Source: Desulfuromonadales bacterium (GTDB lineage Bacteria > Desulfobacterota > Desulfuromonadia > Desulfuromonadales > Syntrophotaleaceae). Taken from it: 53,489 nt of DNA. The stretch is from positions 1-53,489 of the forward strand of contig PWVL01000005.1 in NCBI GenBank assembly GCA_003561875.1, written 5' to 3'. The notes under the pieces are model-generated. The model was not told the origin of the DNA, made no database searches, and worked only from the letters and a program-made list of their open reading frames with translations. Positions 17,869-25,904 of the stretch are shown here, one piece after another (position 1 is the stretch's first letter; each line of letters starts with the position of its first letter). The position numbers and the translations under genes are program-made.

Positions 17869-18647
17869 TGAACGATTATGAACAAAAAGCCCGCTTGGCG
17901 ATGGAAAATCAGGACTGGCGTTCTGCTGTCCGGCTGCTTGAAAAAGCTCTTGAAGAGTCGCCCTTGGACGGGGAACTGCTGCTGTTGCTTGCGGAGGCCC
18001 TTTGTGAAACGGGCAGGAGCGAGAAGGCCGTTGAAATCTTGCGTAAGGGCCTGGAATCCCGGCCCGATGATCTGGACTGGCTGTTTTTTCTGGGGGATCT
18101 TTATTTCGAACGTGAAGAAACCGAAAAGGCTCTGGAGTGCTACGGCAGAATTCTGCAGGAGGATCCCGAGGAAGGCGAAGCCTGGGCCAGTATTGGTCTG
18201 GTCCGTTTCCAGCAGTTGCGTTATGACGATGCCATTGAAAGCTATCGCAAGGCCGTTGCTCTTGACGGTGACAGTGCTTTTCTCTGTAACTGCATCGGCG
18301 ATGCCCTGATGGCCCGGGGTGACAGCGACAAGGCCCTGATGACCTATCGAAAAGCTTTGGAGTTGGATCCTGATGATGCCCAGGTTTATCTCAGCCTGGC
18401 GGAAGCCTACCACGACCTTGGTCGGTTGGGTCCGGCTCGAGAAGCCTGTAGTCGCGCCATTTCTCTTGACGCTGAGATGGACGAAGCGTATGTGACCCTG
18501 GGGAACATCTTGCTGGATCTGGACGAGAGTCGCGAAGCTTTGAGAAACTACGAAAAATTCCTGGCTTTTCCGGCTTCTGAGGGTAATCGGGAAATTCGCG
18601 CGGAGGTCAGCGCCCTGATTGAAGGCCTGCGGGACGAATTGGCCTGA
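17865..18647 (+). CDS. Tetratricopeptide-repeat protein
   Basis: A 260-residue protein made almost wholly of TPRs, about six in register (for example AWASIGLVRFQQLRYDDAIESYRKAVALD and ALMTYRKALELDPDDAQVYLSLAEAYHDLGR). No signal peptide or membrane segment. It starts at the ATGATG that overlaps the stop of the phosphatidyltransferase gene, so the two are translationally coupled. It is the last gene before a strong terminator. It probably acts as a protein-interaction scaffold; its partner is unknown. Confidence 0.85.
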   Translation: MMNDYEQKARLAMENQDWRSAVRLLEKALEESPLDGELLLLLAEALCETGRSEKAVEILRKGLESRPDDLDWLFFLGDLYFEREETEKALECYGRILQEDPEEGEAWASIGLVRFQQLRYDDAIESYRKAVALDGDSAFLCNCIGDALMARGDSDKALMTYRKALELDPDDAQVYLSLAEAYHDLGRLGPAREACSRAISLDAEMDEAYVTLGNILLDLDESREALRNYEKFLAFPASEGNREIRAEVSALIEGLRDELA

Positions 18648-18681
18648 GCGGGTTCCGGGCTTCAGAACCCGTTACGTGGGT

Positions 18682-18724
18682 AACAACAGAAGGGCAGGTG
18701 CATTGCACCTGCCCTTCTGTTGTT
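18682..18724. terminator. Bidirectional terminator, 21-bp perfect stem
   Basis: AACAACAGAAGGGCAGGTGCA is mirrored exactly by TGCACCTGCCCTTCTGTTGTT around one central T at 18703. It lies between two convergent genes, the TPR gene (plus) and the PxxKW gene (minus). No long T-run follows on either side, but the stem is very stable. Confidence 0.75.
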
Positions 18725-18744
18725 CAGAAACCAAAGACTTGATT

Positions 18745-19032
18745 CTATTTTTTCTTTGCAGCTGCTTTTTTTGATGCCTTGAGGGGATTGACCTTGCCAT
18801 CCGCGCCCAGAATTTCGATTTTCTTATGGGTGGCAAAATTGCACAGACCCCGGCTCCATTTCTGACTCGGAGCAGGGTAGGCCGAACAGACCTGGCCGAT
18901 CTTGCTGTCAACGACGCGTTCGCAACCCTGACATTCCTCGACCACGGGCTGACAGGCATTGCCCTCAAAAACGCAACCGCACTTGGTCCAGAAGGTACAC
19001 TCAGTGCCGGGAAGGATCGTTTCACATTTCAT
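18745..19032 (-). CDS. PxxKW family cysteine-rich protein
   Basis: A 95-residue protein with ten Cys in the first two thirds. It contains CTFWTKCGCVFEGNAC, VVEECQGCERVV and PAPSQKWSRGLC. The PSQKW string followed by Cys fits the PxxKW cysteine-rich family of Deltaproteobacteria, whose function is not established. The C-terminus is Lys/Ala-rich (ASKKAAAKKK). The ATG follows AAAGGAGG with 9 nt spacing, a strong site. The Cys spacing suggests a bound metal or Fe-S centre; this is inference. It is divergent from the CxxCxxCC gene and has its own promoter. Confidence 0.85.
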   Translation of the reverse strand: MKCETILPGTECTFWTKCGCVFEGNACQPVVEECQGCERVVDSKIGQVCSAYPAPSQKWSRGLCNFATHKKIEILGADGKVNPLKASKKAAAKKK

Positions 19033-19084
19033 CTTGGTATAGCCTCCTTTATGTTACAATTCTTCCTGTGTTCCAAAAGCGGCA

Positions 19085-19113
19085 TTATTATGCATAAGCG
19101 GAAAAATTGTCAA
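19085..19113 (-). promoter_or_regulatory. Promoter of the PxxKW gene
   Basis: On the minus strand a perfect TTGACA (19113-19108) is followed by an AT-rich -10. CATAAT at 15-nt spacing has 5 of 6 consensus bases; TAATAA is at 17 nt. It stands about 55 nt upstream of the ATG at 19032. Confidence 0.5.
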
Positions 19114-19184
19114 TTGAAAAATCGTTGTTCCGGTCGACATCGCTTGCGGGTCAGCGGTTAGGTTGCCATGTGTCCGGAGGCAGT

Positions 19185-19484
19185 GTGGAATCTCTTGCAA
19201 GCTGGGAAAAAACATGCCGGAAATGTGGTCGTTGTTGCTATGAGAAGATTGAGATCAATGGAACCGTCTACTACACCGACGTACCATGCGAAAAGCTCGA
19301 CCTCGACAGCCGGCTTTGTACGGTCTATGCGCAGAGGACAGAGCGACAACCGGGATGTGTTCGTCTGACTCCGGATATTGTCGCTCGGGGGTTTTTTCCT
19401 GCTGATTGTCCTTATGTTGCCGGGGTCCGACACTATCCTGCTCCCGTTCTGTTTGAAGAGGGCGGCGAAGGGCACGATATTTAA
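19185..19484 (+). CDS. YkgJ-type cysteine cluster protein
   Basis: Small cysteine-cluster protein with WEKTCRKCGRCCYEKI, the CxxCxxCC signature of the YkgJ/UPF0153 group, and later Cys in VPCEKLD, RLCTVY, PGCVRL and FPADCPYVAG. The group is thought to bind a metal or Fe-S cluster; its function is unknown. The track starts at TTG 19107, which overlaps the -35 of the divergent PxxKW promoter and has no ribosome site. GTG 19185 has GGAGG 4 nt upstream and gives 99 residues, close to the conserved region. GTG 19170 is another option. Followed by a phosphohexomutase gene 140 nt downstream. Confidence 0.72.
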   Translation: MESLASWEKTCRKCGRCCYEKIEINGTVYYTDVPCEKLDLDSRLCTVYAQRTERQPGCVRLTPDIVARGFFPADCPYVAGVRHYPAPVLFEEGGEGHDI

Positions 19485-19624
19485 TGACGACGGTTTATGG
19501 TAGAATGGCGGTGTCGCGCACATAAAATCACGTAACGAATACCGGTTAATTCGATACAGACTGACGTGTGTCTTGCTGGTGTATTTTTTACGGGCAGGAA
19601 TCAATCAACGAGGAGATTCATGTT

Positions 19625-21046
19625 ATGGCTCAGATCAGGTTCGGTACCTCTGGTTGGCGGGGAATTCTGTGTGAAGATTTTGTTTTGGAGAATGTGCGTA
19701 CCGTCACTCAGGCGATTGCCGACCATCTGCTGGATGCCGGGATCGGCTCCCGGGGGATGGTTGTGGGAAATGACAGCCGTTTTATGGGAGAACGCTTTGC
19801 CCGCGAAGCGGCTACCGTGCTGGCCGGCGCGGAGATCCCCGTATTTCTCTGCAACCGGGATACACCAACACCAGTCATTTCCTTTGAACTTTTGCGCCTC
19901 AAGGCGGCTGGTGCGATTAATTTTACGGCCAGTCATAATCCGGCGGAGTACAATGGGATCAAGTTCTCTCCTGCCTGGGGCGGACCGGCGCTACCGGAGA
20001 CCACGGAAGATATTGAACGACGAGCAAATGCCATGTTGGGTGAAATCTGCTATCGGTCCATGCCCTTCGAGGACGCCTTGCGACAGGGCCGGATTCGGGA
20101 GATTGATCCGCGTTCTTACTATTGCGAGACGCTGTTGGATTTGATCGATTTCAAGGCGATTGCCGATTCCGGCATCACGGTCGCTGTCAATCCCCTGTAT
20201 GGAACGGCGCGAGGTTACCTGGATGCTCTGCTTCTTAAGGCCGGAGTTCCCCTGGTAACCATGAACGATCACAGGGATCCCTATTTTGGGGGTTTTCCGC
20301 CGGAACCGGCGCAAAGTTACATAGAGGATTTTATCCAACGGGTCAGGGCCGAAGGGTCTGTTCGCCTGGGACTGGCAACGGACGGGGACGCGGACCGTTA
20401 CGGTATTCTTGATGAAGATGGAACCTTCATCGAGCCGAACTACATTCTGGCGCTGCTTTACGATTATCTGTTGCGTGTGCGGGGACTGGGCGGAGCGGCG
20501 GCCCGTTCCGTAGCCACCTCGCATTTTATCGACGCGGTGGCGAATTTCCACGGTCAGGAGGTTTACGAGACGCCGGTGGGCTTTAAATATATCGGCGAAT
20601 TTATTCGCGATGGCAAGATACTCATCGGCGGCGAAGAAAGCGCCGGCTTGACCATTGCCGGGCATATTCCGGAAAAGGACGGTATTCTTGCCTGCCTGTT
20701 GGTTGCCGAGATGGTAGCTGTGGAGGGAAGATCCCTCAAGAGCCTGCTTGCCGATCTGTACCGGCGCGTGGGAGAATTTCACACCAGCCGGACCAATGTC
20801 CGCCTCACTCCGGAACTTGAAGCCAGTCTTGCCGGCAAACTGGGCGATCCTCCCTCGCATCTTCGTGGCAGAAAGATCGCGCGGCTGGTGGCCATTGACG
20901 GTGTCAAGTTTTTCTTTGATGACGGATGCTGGATGCTGTTCCGCAAATCGGGAACGGAGCCCGTAGTCCGCATTTACTGTGAAGCAGGAAGCGCTGTCCA
21001 GCTTCAGGAGCTGTCTGCTGCCGCTCGTGATTTTGTTCTGAAATAG
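19625..21046 (+). CDS. Phosphoglucomutase/phosphomannomutase family protein
   Basis: Alpha-D-phosphohexomutase of 473 residues. All four active-site loops are present: TASHNP (phosphoserine), DGDADR (Mg2+), GGEESAG (sugar recognition) and RKSGTEP (phosphate). GGEESAG with this length fits phosphoglucomutase or dual phosphoglucomutase/phosphomannomutase better than GlmM. The true start is ATG 19625 (MAQIRFGTSGWRG) after GAGGAGA; the track's 19 extra codons are not conserved sequence. It probably feeds UDP-glucose or GDP-mannose for envelope polysaccharide. Substrate preference cannot be decided from motifs. Confidence 0.92.
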   Translation: MAQIRFGTSGWRGILCEDFVLENVRTVTQAIADHLLDAGIGSRGMVVGNDSRFMGERFAREAATVLAGAEIPVFLCNRDTPTPVISFELLRLKAAGAINFTASHNPAEYNGIKFSPAWGGPALPETTEDIERRANAMLGEICYRSMPFEDALRQGRIREIDPRSYYCETLLDLIDFKAIADSGITVAVNPLYGTARGYLDALLLKAGVPLVTMNDHRDPYFGGFPPEPAQSYIEDFIQRVRAEGSVRLGLATDGDADRYGILDEDGTFIEPNYILALLYDYLLRVRGLGGAAARSVATSHFIDAVANFHGQEVYETPVGFKYIGEFIRDGKILIGGEESAGLTIAGHIPEKDGILACLLVAEMVAVEGRSLKSLLADLYRRVGEFHTSRTNVRLTPELEASLAGKLGDPPSHLRGRKIARLVAIDGVKFFFDDGCWMLFRKSGTEPVVRIYCEAGSAVQLQELSAAARDFVLK

Positions 21047-21079
21047 CGAACAACCCATAAGCAAACGATGCGAAGAAAG

Positions 21080-21586
21080 ATGAAATACTGGCTGTTTAAA
21101 ACGGAACCGAGCTGCTTCTCCCTTCAGGATTTGAAAGAACGTCCCGAAGGGATTGAGCCTTGGGATGGGGTAAGAAACTATCAGGCCCGCAATCTGTTGC
21201 GGGATGTTGTCAAGCCCGGTGACGGTGTCCTCTTCTATCACAGCAATATTCCCCGGCCAGCTGTGGTTGGATTGGCGCGAGTGGTGCGGGAAGGCTATCC
21301 CGATGCAACGGCCCTGAATCCTGAATCCGCCCATTTTGATCCGCGGGCGACGGAAAAGGATCCGGTCTGGTACAGGGTTGATATTCAATATGTGTGTTCG
21401 TTGCCCGCGCCCATAACCCGGCAGGATATGCGTTGTCATCCGGTTCTTGCGGGCATGGATGTTTTGAAAAAGGGCAACCGGCTTTCCGTGCAGCCTGTAA
21501 GCCGTCAACAATGGCTGGCGATTCTGTCCCTTGCCGGTTTGCAGGACTCACTGGCGGATTGTATGGATCGGGCTGTTCAGGGCTGA
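21080..21586 (+). CDS. EVE domain-containing protein
   Basis: A 168-residue single-domain EVE protein (thymocyte nuclear protein 1 / YTH-related PUA-like fold). MKYWLFKTEPSCFSLQDLKERP at the start and GVRNYQARNLLRD, KPGDGVLFYHSN and DPVWYRVDIQ are the family blocks. EVE domains bind modified bases in DNA or RNA; the natural ligand of this subgroup in Deltaproteobacteria is not established. ATG 21080 is preferred over ATG 21068 because MKYWLFKTEP is the usual start. No restriction or 5-methylcytosine genes are nearby, so a defence role is not supported here. Confidence 0.88.
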   Translation: MKYWLFKTEPSCFSLQDLKERPEGIEPWDGVRNYQARNLLRDVVKPGDGVLFYHSNIPRPAVVGLARVVREGYPDATALNPESAHFDPRATEKDPVWYRVDIQYVCSLPAPITRQDMRCHPVLAGMDVLKKGNRLSVQPVSRQQWLAILSLAGLQDSLADCMDRAVQG

Positions 21587-21671
21587 GAGGCTGCCGCCAT
21601 TTTCTCGGCAGACCGCATTTAGATTGAACGTAAGACAGATTTTCTTTCGGCACCAATGTATGGAGCAGACT

Positions 21672-24053
21672 ATGAAGACCTCCCGAAAAATCCTGATAAC
21701 AGGCTCTGCCCTAGTGCTCATGGGGTTACTCTCCGTGATTGTGCTGGCCCGAATCCTGGTTACCCCGGAACGTGTCAAGCAGGTGCTGTTGCCGCGCGTG
21801 GAGCAGGCCCTGAACCGTCAGGTCGCCGTAGATGACATCGAAATCCGATTTTTTTCCGGAATAGCCCTGAACCAGACCGTAATCCGCGAACCGGGAGAGG
21901 AGACGGTATTTCTGTCTGCCGAGCGGATGAATCTCCGTTACCGGTTCTGGCCATTGTTTCGTATGCGGGTAGAGATTGACGAAATTTCCATCGACGGACC
22001 CCGGGTTCGACTGGTTCGCCATCGAGACGGCACTTTCAATTTCAGTGATCTGATTCCAACGGCGGATAAAGCCGGGGCCGGCGCGTTGGCTGATGACACG
22101 ATGGATAAGACAGATTCTTCGGCCAACGGCGGTATTGCCCTGCTGGTTTCGCAACTGGTTTTACGTTCCGGCTCCGTTCATCTGACCGATTTTCAGACGG
22201 ATGGAGCGCCTGAACAGTACCATCTGGAAGAAGTCAATTTGCAGATTCGGCAGTTTTCCCCGGACCGGGAGTTCCCCCTGCAAATGGCCGCCGTTTTCAA
22301 TGAAGCTCCAATGTCTGTGAAGGGTCAGGCGAATCTGGCCCAAATGGCGGCTGATGTGGAAATCGCACTGTCCGGGCTGAATGTAATGCCCTTCCTTCCC
22401 CACTTTCAGGAACGCATTCCCGGCACCTTGGGGCGTGGCACGCTGGATGCGAAGCTGAAACTAGCCGGATCTTTACAGCAATTGTCCAGTGAGGGAAGCC
22501 TGAGCCTCAAAAACCTCGATCTTCGACTGGATGCTTTGCCTGACGCTCCTGTGGACGGTGCTCGTGTGAGTCTCGATTACCGATTGCACTACGACCGGGA
22601 CCTGCCGCAACTGCGTATTGACCATGGCAGACTGGCTTTTAACGAGGTGCCGGTATTTTTCGACGGCGAAGTGCTGTTGACGGAGCCGATGGTTCTCGCC
22701 CTGACTCTGCGCCTGAATGAATTGGACATCGCCCGTTCGCTGGCCGCCCTGCCAAAAGGGCTGGTACAGGATGTCGCGGCTCTTGAACCCTCGGGAGGGG
22801 TAACCGCACGTATTCACCTCGCGGGATCCCTTGACCATCCCCGGCAATTATTGCGTGACGGAGAATTACGGCTGGATAACCTGCAGGCTCGTGTTGGGGA
22901 TCTGCGCCCCGGGTTGAGGGGGCTGCTGACCCTTCGTGGCGATTCGCTGTTTTCCGAGGACCTGGTGCTTTCCGTGGCCGGCAATCTACTTCATCTGGAA
23001 TGCGAAGCCCAATCCCTGATGAACCGACCTATAGAAGCGGTGATTAATATTCGCGGTGATCAGTTGTTGCTTGATCCTTTGCTGCCCAGCGAGAAAAAGG
23101 TTTCCGTCTCCAAGGAAAAAACCGGCTCACCGGCAGGGCCCGCTGCCGAGGGGGAAAAAGCGCTGGATCTGCCGATAACTCTTTCCGGTGCCCTTCGAAT
23201 CAACCGGGTGATCCACCGGGGCCTTTCTTTTGACGAAATAACCGCTCGTTACCTGCTCAAAAACAACCTTCTGCAATTACAGGAAATCACCGGAAAGGTC
23301 GCCGGGGGCAGCTTTCTCGGCCATGCCAGCATCGACTTGGGCCGGCCTGGCTACGTTTATCGTGGGCAACTGAACACCCGGGGTGTTCAGGCCGACCCTC
23401 TAGTGAGCGCTTTTGCACCGAAGGCATCGGGTACCGTGTTCGGACTTCTCAACCTTGATCTTGATCTGGCGGGCCAGGGAACGGATTTTGCGGTCATTCG
23501 AAACCACCTTACAGGCAAAGGCGAGATCCTGTTACAGGAAGGTCGCCTGGCCAGAAACGATCTGGTGCGTGGCCTGGCAAGTTATCTGGGGTTGCCCGAA
23601 TTGAGCGTGATGGGTTTTGATCAAGCTCTTGGGCGGTTTGCGGTTGATCGGGGACGTATCGACCTGACAAGCTCTTTTGTGAGCCAGGACCTGCGTCTGG
23701 CGCCCCGGGGAGACATTGGATTGGACGGAAGCCTGAATCTCGACCTCGATCTGCGCCTGGCCCCGGAGTTGACTCAAAAACTGGATCGCAGCGGTCGTTT
23801 CGCGCAATTGTTTGTCGACTCAGAGGGATGGGCACAGGTGCCGCTTAAAATCAAGGGCTCAATGTTCCGGCCGAACTATGCTCTGGATAGCACCGCGGTC
23901 ACCGAGGCACTCAGGCAAAGGGCCACACAAACGCTGCAGCAGACCCTGGAAAGAGAGCTGCTCAAGCGCGAAGCGGATGCTGAAGAAGAGGACAGGGAGA
24001 GAAGGGAAAAGAAGCTGTTGGATGGTGTGATCCGCGGCCTGTTTGGACAATAA
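21672..24053 (+). CDS. AsmA-like membrane-anchored protein
   Basis: A large envelope protein of 793 residues. One N-terminal membrane anchor (ILITGSALVLMGLLSVIVLARIL) is followed by an AsmA N-domain: VDDIEIRFFSGIALNQTVIREP and IDEISIDGPRVRLVRHRDGTFNFSDLIP. Long beta-rich repeats make up the rest. The C-terminal part (TGKGEILLQEGRLARNDLVRGLASYLGLPEL) is the AsmA-like C-domain, and the last ~50 residues are charged coil. AsmA-like proteins belong to the group of bridge-like lipid-transport proteins of the Gram-negative envelope; a phospholipid-transport role here is inferred from family. ATG 21672 follows GGAG by 8 nt; the track's first 47 codons overlap the EVE gene. Confidence 0.85.
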   Translation: MKTSRKILITGSALVLMGLLSVIVLARILVTPERVKQVLLPRVEQALNRQVAVDDIEIRFFSGIALNQTVIREPGEETVFLSAERMNLRYRFWPLFRMRVEIDEISIDGPRVRLVRHRDGTFNFSDLIPTADKAGAGALADDTMDKTDSSANGGIALLVSQLVLRSGSVHLTDFQTDGAPEQYHLEEVNLQIRQFSPDREFPLQMAAVFNEAPMSVKGQANLAQMAADVEIALSGLNVMPFLPHFQERIPGTLGRGTLDAKLKLAGSLQQLSSEGSLSLKNLDLRLDALPDAPVDGARVSLDYRLHYDRDLPQLRIDHGRLAFNEVPVFFDGEVLLTEPMVLALTLRLNELDIARSLAALPKGLVQDVAALEPSGGVTARIHLAGSLDHPRQLLRDGELRLDNLQARVGDLRPGLRGLLTLRGDSLFSEDLVLSVAGNLLHLECEAQSLMNRPIEAVINIRGDQLLLDPLLPSEKKVSVSKEKTGSPAGPAAEGEKALDLPITLSGALRINRVIHRGLSFDEITARYLLKNNLLQLQEITGKVAGGSFLGHASIDLGRPGYVYRGQLNTRGVQADPLVSAFAPKASGTVFGLLNLDLDLAGQGTDFAVIRNHLTGKGEILLQEGRLARNDLVRGLASYLGLPELSVMGFDQALGRFAVDRGRIDLTSSFVSQDLRLAPRGDIGLDGSLNLDLDLRLAPELTQKLDRSGRFAQLFVDSEGWAQVPLKIKGSMFRPNYALDSTAVTEALRQRATQTLQQTLERELLKREADAEEEDRERREKKLLDGVIRGLFGQ

Positions 24054-24070
24054 ACAGAATCATTAATTAA

Positions 24071-24100
24071 AAAAACCCAGCGGCAAGCCGCTGGGTTTTT
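24071..24100. terminator. Bidirectional rho-independent terminator
   Basis: AAAAACCCAGCGGC-AA-GCCGCTGGGTTTTT is a perfect 14-bp stem with A- and T-runs on opposite sides. It works for the AsmA-like gene (plus) and the cold-shock gene (minus), which converge here. Confidence 0.9.
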
Positions 24101-24126
24101 GATTATAAACGGAATTCGTAACGCAA

Positions 24127-24327
24127 TCAGACTTTGCAGACGTTGGAAGCCTGCGGCCCTTTTTGACCTTCAGTGACGTCAAAAGAAACGCGATCCCCCT
24201 CGGCCAGGGATTTGAATCCTTCTCCCTGAATCGCCGAGAAGTGGACGAAAACGTCCGGTCCATTGTCCTGCTCGATAAAGCCAAAACCTTTCGCATCATT
24301 AAACCACTTGACTGTACCTTCTGCCAT
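24127..24327 (-). CDS. Cold-shock domain protein (Csp)
   Basis: A 66-residue CspA-family nucleic-acid chaperone. [33 protein letters not shown] contains RNP1 (KGFGFI) and RNP2 (VFVHF). The track's ORF runs 138 codons further upstream without any family similarity; ATG 24327 with GGAGAAGAG upstream is correct. A leader of more than 150 nt with three small inverted repeats precedes it, which would suit the post-transcriptional control known for cold-shock genes. Which Csp paralogue it is (cold-induced or constitutive) cannot be told. Confidence 0.95.
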   Translation of the reverse strand: MAEGTVKWFNDAKGFGFIEQDNGPDVFVHFSAIQGEGFKSLAEGDRVSFDVTEGQKGPQASNVCKV

Positions 24328-24429
24328 TTCTCTTCTCCATGTTTCCCTGTCGGGATGTTTTTGTTGTGGAAACCGCATCCGCAAACTAAAGGTCACAAAG
24401 CCTGGCTGACTCCGGAGCTTTGTTCCTGA

Positions 24430-24505
24430 TTGACGCCGTGTCAATGCGTCGGGCCGCGGAACATCGCACAACTTATACCAAGTTGCGTGAACCCTAGCAT
24501 GGGTT
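24430..24505 (-). repeat. Three consecutive short inverted repeats in the csp leader
   Basis: Perfect arms are TTGAC/GTCAA (24430-24444), CAACTT/AAGTTG (24469-24485) and AACCC/GGGTT (24490-24505), with 5-6 nt loops. They lie 100-180 nt upstream of the csp start. They could be RNA stem-loops of the leader or protein operators. Confidence 0.45.
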
Positions 24506-24614
24506 TGTGTTAAAGAACAAGGAGTTTTTGTACAGTTTAAAACAGTTTCCGGCGCGAACCCCGGAAGCCTCGGGTTGAAGCGAGCGTGGTTCGGGCTGAA
24601 AAACCTATTCGACA

Positions 24615-24652
24615 TCCTTCGAATGCGTCGACATTTTCGTCCGTTCGAAGGA
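24615..24652. repeat. 9-bp inverted repeat upstream of the GGDEF gene
   Basis: TCCTTCGAA and TTCGAAGGA are perfect inverse complements, separated by 20 nt. Each arm contains the palindrome TTCGAA. The element lies about 140 nt before the GGDEF start and looks like a dimer-binding operator, but no regulator is known. Confidence 0.45.
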
Positions 24653-24791
24653 ATATGGCCTGATGAAATTTTGTCATGCCAACATGTAATACCGTCAGCA
24701 GAGGAAGAGGTTGATACTTTTTCATTGAACATGCAGATCAATCGTGATAACGGTCGCTTTTAATGGTTTTTATGGAAGGGGGTTTCTGAGA

Positions 24792-25904
24792 GTGTGGTTT
24801 CATGAAGACGAAAGCAGCGTCGAGCTGCAGCTCACTTGCAGGGAGATCGACGGACTGACCCTTGAAGAACTGAAGAAATGCTTATTCGCTCTGCAAAAGG
24901 AGCGGGACGCGCTTCTGCGCACCTGTCAGGAACTGCGCGCCGGCAATGAAGTTCTTTTGCAGAATATCGGTGAAGCCAATCAGGCACAGGTTCAGGCCGA
25001 GATGACGAGCATGGAACTGGAGCAGGTTTTTTCTTCCTGCAAAGATGCTACCTGGGTTGTGCGCAATGACAACACGGTGGTGCGCGCCAACGACGCCATG
25101 CTTAATTTTCTTGGTAGAGATGCTGAACAGGTGGTTGGGTTTCCCTGCCTGGAGTTGCTTGGCGGTCTTCATTGCACCACTGCCGGATGTCCGATCTTTT
25201 CCACGGGCGGCGTTCGGCATGGCAGGGAGTCGGATTTGACCCGCAAATCGGCGGATGAGGATCTTCGCCACTATATTGTTTCTTCCGCGCCCTTGGTTAC
25301 CCTGGACGGAACACCGGGCATCGTGGTCCAATTCAAAGACATTACCGATCGCAAGGCCGCCGAAGCGGCCCTGGAAAGAGCCAACATTGCCCTGGATCGC
25401 ATGGCTCATCTGGATAGCCTTACCCAGTTACCCAATCGTCGTTCATTTGACGAAAACATGAGCCGGGAATGGCGTCGACTTGCTCGGGAGGGCAAACAGT
25501 TAGCCGTCATTTTGTGTGATATCGACTATTTCAAACAGTTTAACGACAGCTACGGACATCAGCACGGCGATCAGTGCCTGCGTCAGGTGGCTCATGCTTT
25601 GGGCAGCCACGCCAAACGTGCCGGGGATCTGGTCTGCCGTTACGGCGGTGAAGAGTTTATTTTTCTGCTTCCCGACACGTGCCTGGAGGGGGCGCTGACC
25701 GTGGCAGAACGGGCCCGGTGCGAAGTTGAGGCCTTGTCGATAAGGCATCGCAGTTCACAGATCAGTTCGGTGGTCACTCTCAGTCTTGGTGTTGCCGCCT
25801 GTTTTCCTGCCCTTGATGTTTGTCGGGAAACGTTGGTCAAGGAAGCTGATGTCGCATTGTATGAGGCCAAAAACAATGGTCGCAACCGTGTTGTTTGCGC
25901 CTGA
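24792..25904 (+). CDS. PAS-GGDEF diguanylate cyclase
   Basis: Likely cytoplasmic diguanylate cyclase of 370 residues with no membrane segment. A coiled coil (about 20-75) precedes a PAS domain (about 75-190), which contains the unusual stretch LHCTTAGCPIF and ends at VVQFKDITDRK. The GGDEF domain (from HLDSLTQLPNRRSF) has RYGGEEF at the active site, so it should be catalytic. RAGD five residues before it is a classical RxxD inhibitory I-site. The track begins at GTG 24744; GTG 24792 follows GGAAGGGGG by ~9 nt and is preferred. Two Cys in the PAS pocket region might bind a cofactor or sense redox; this is inference. Confidence 0.9.
   Translation: MWFHEDESSVELQLTCREIDGLTLEELKKCLFALQKERDALLRTCQELRAGNEVLLQNIGEANQAQVQAEMTSMELEQVFSSCKDATWVVRNDNTVVRANDAMLNFLGRDAEQVVGFPCLELLGGLHCTTAGCPIFSTGGVRHGRESDLTRKSADEDLRHYIVSSAPLVTLDGTPGIVVQFKDITDRKAAEAALERANIALDRMAHLDSLTQLPNRRSFDENMSREWRRLAREGKQLAVILCDIDYFKQFNDSYGHQHGDQCLRQVAHALGSHAKRAGDLVCRYGGEEFIFLLPDTCLEGALTVAERARCEVEALSIRHRSSQISSVVTLSLGVAACFPALDVCRETLVKEADVALYEAKNNGRNRVVCA

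Larger units (their letters stand above)
24328..24791. other. Divergent intergenic region csp / GGDEF gene
   Basis: A 464-bp region without a credible gene. It holds three short palindromes on the csp side: TTGAC-N5-GTCAA at 24430, CAACTT-N5-AAGTTG at 24469 and AACCC-N6-GGGTT at 24490. On the GGDEF side is a 9-bp inverted repeat, TCCTTCGAA-N20-TTCGAAGGA, at 24615-24652. No unambiguous sigma-70 promoter was found in either direction. Confidence 0.6.

Noticed and set aside
19991-21511. 506-codon minus-strand ORF
   Set aside because: It is a shadow of the phosphohexomutase gene, whose four active-site loops are intact on the plus strand.
24127-24741. Long N-terminal extension of the cold-shock ORF (204 residues)
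   Set aside because: The extra 138 residues have no family similarity, and a good ribosome site precedes the normal start at 24327.
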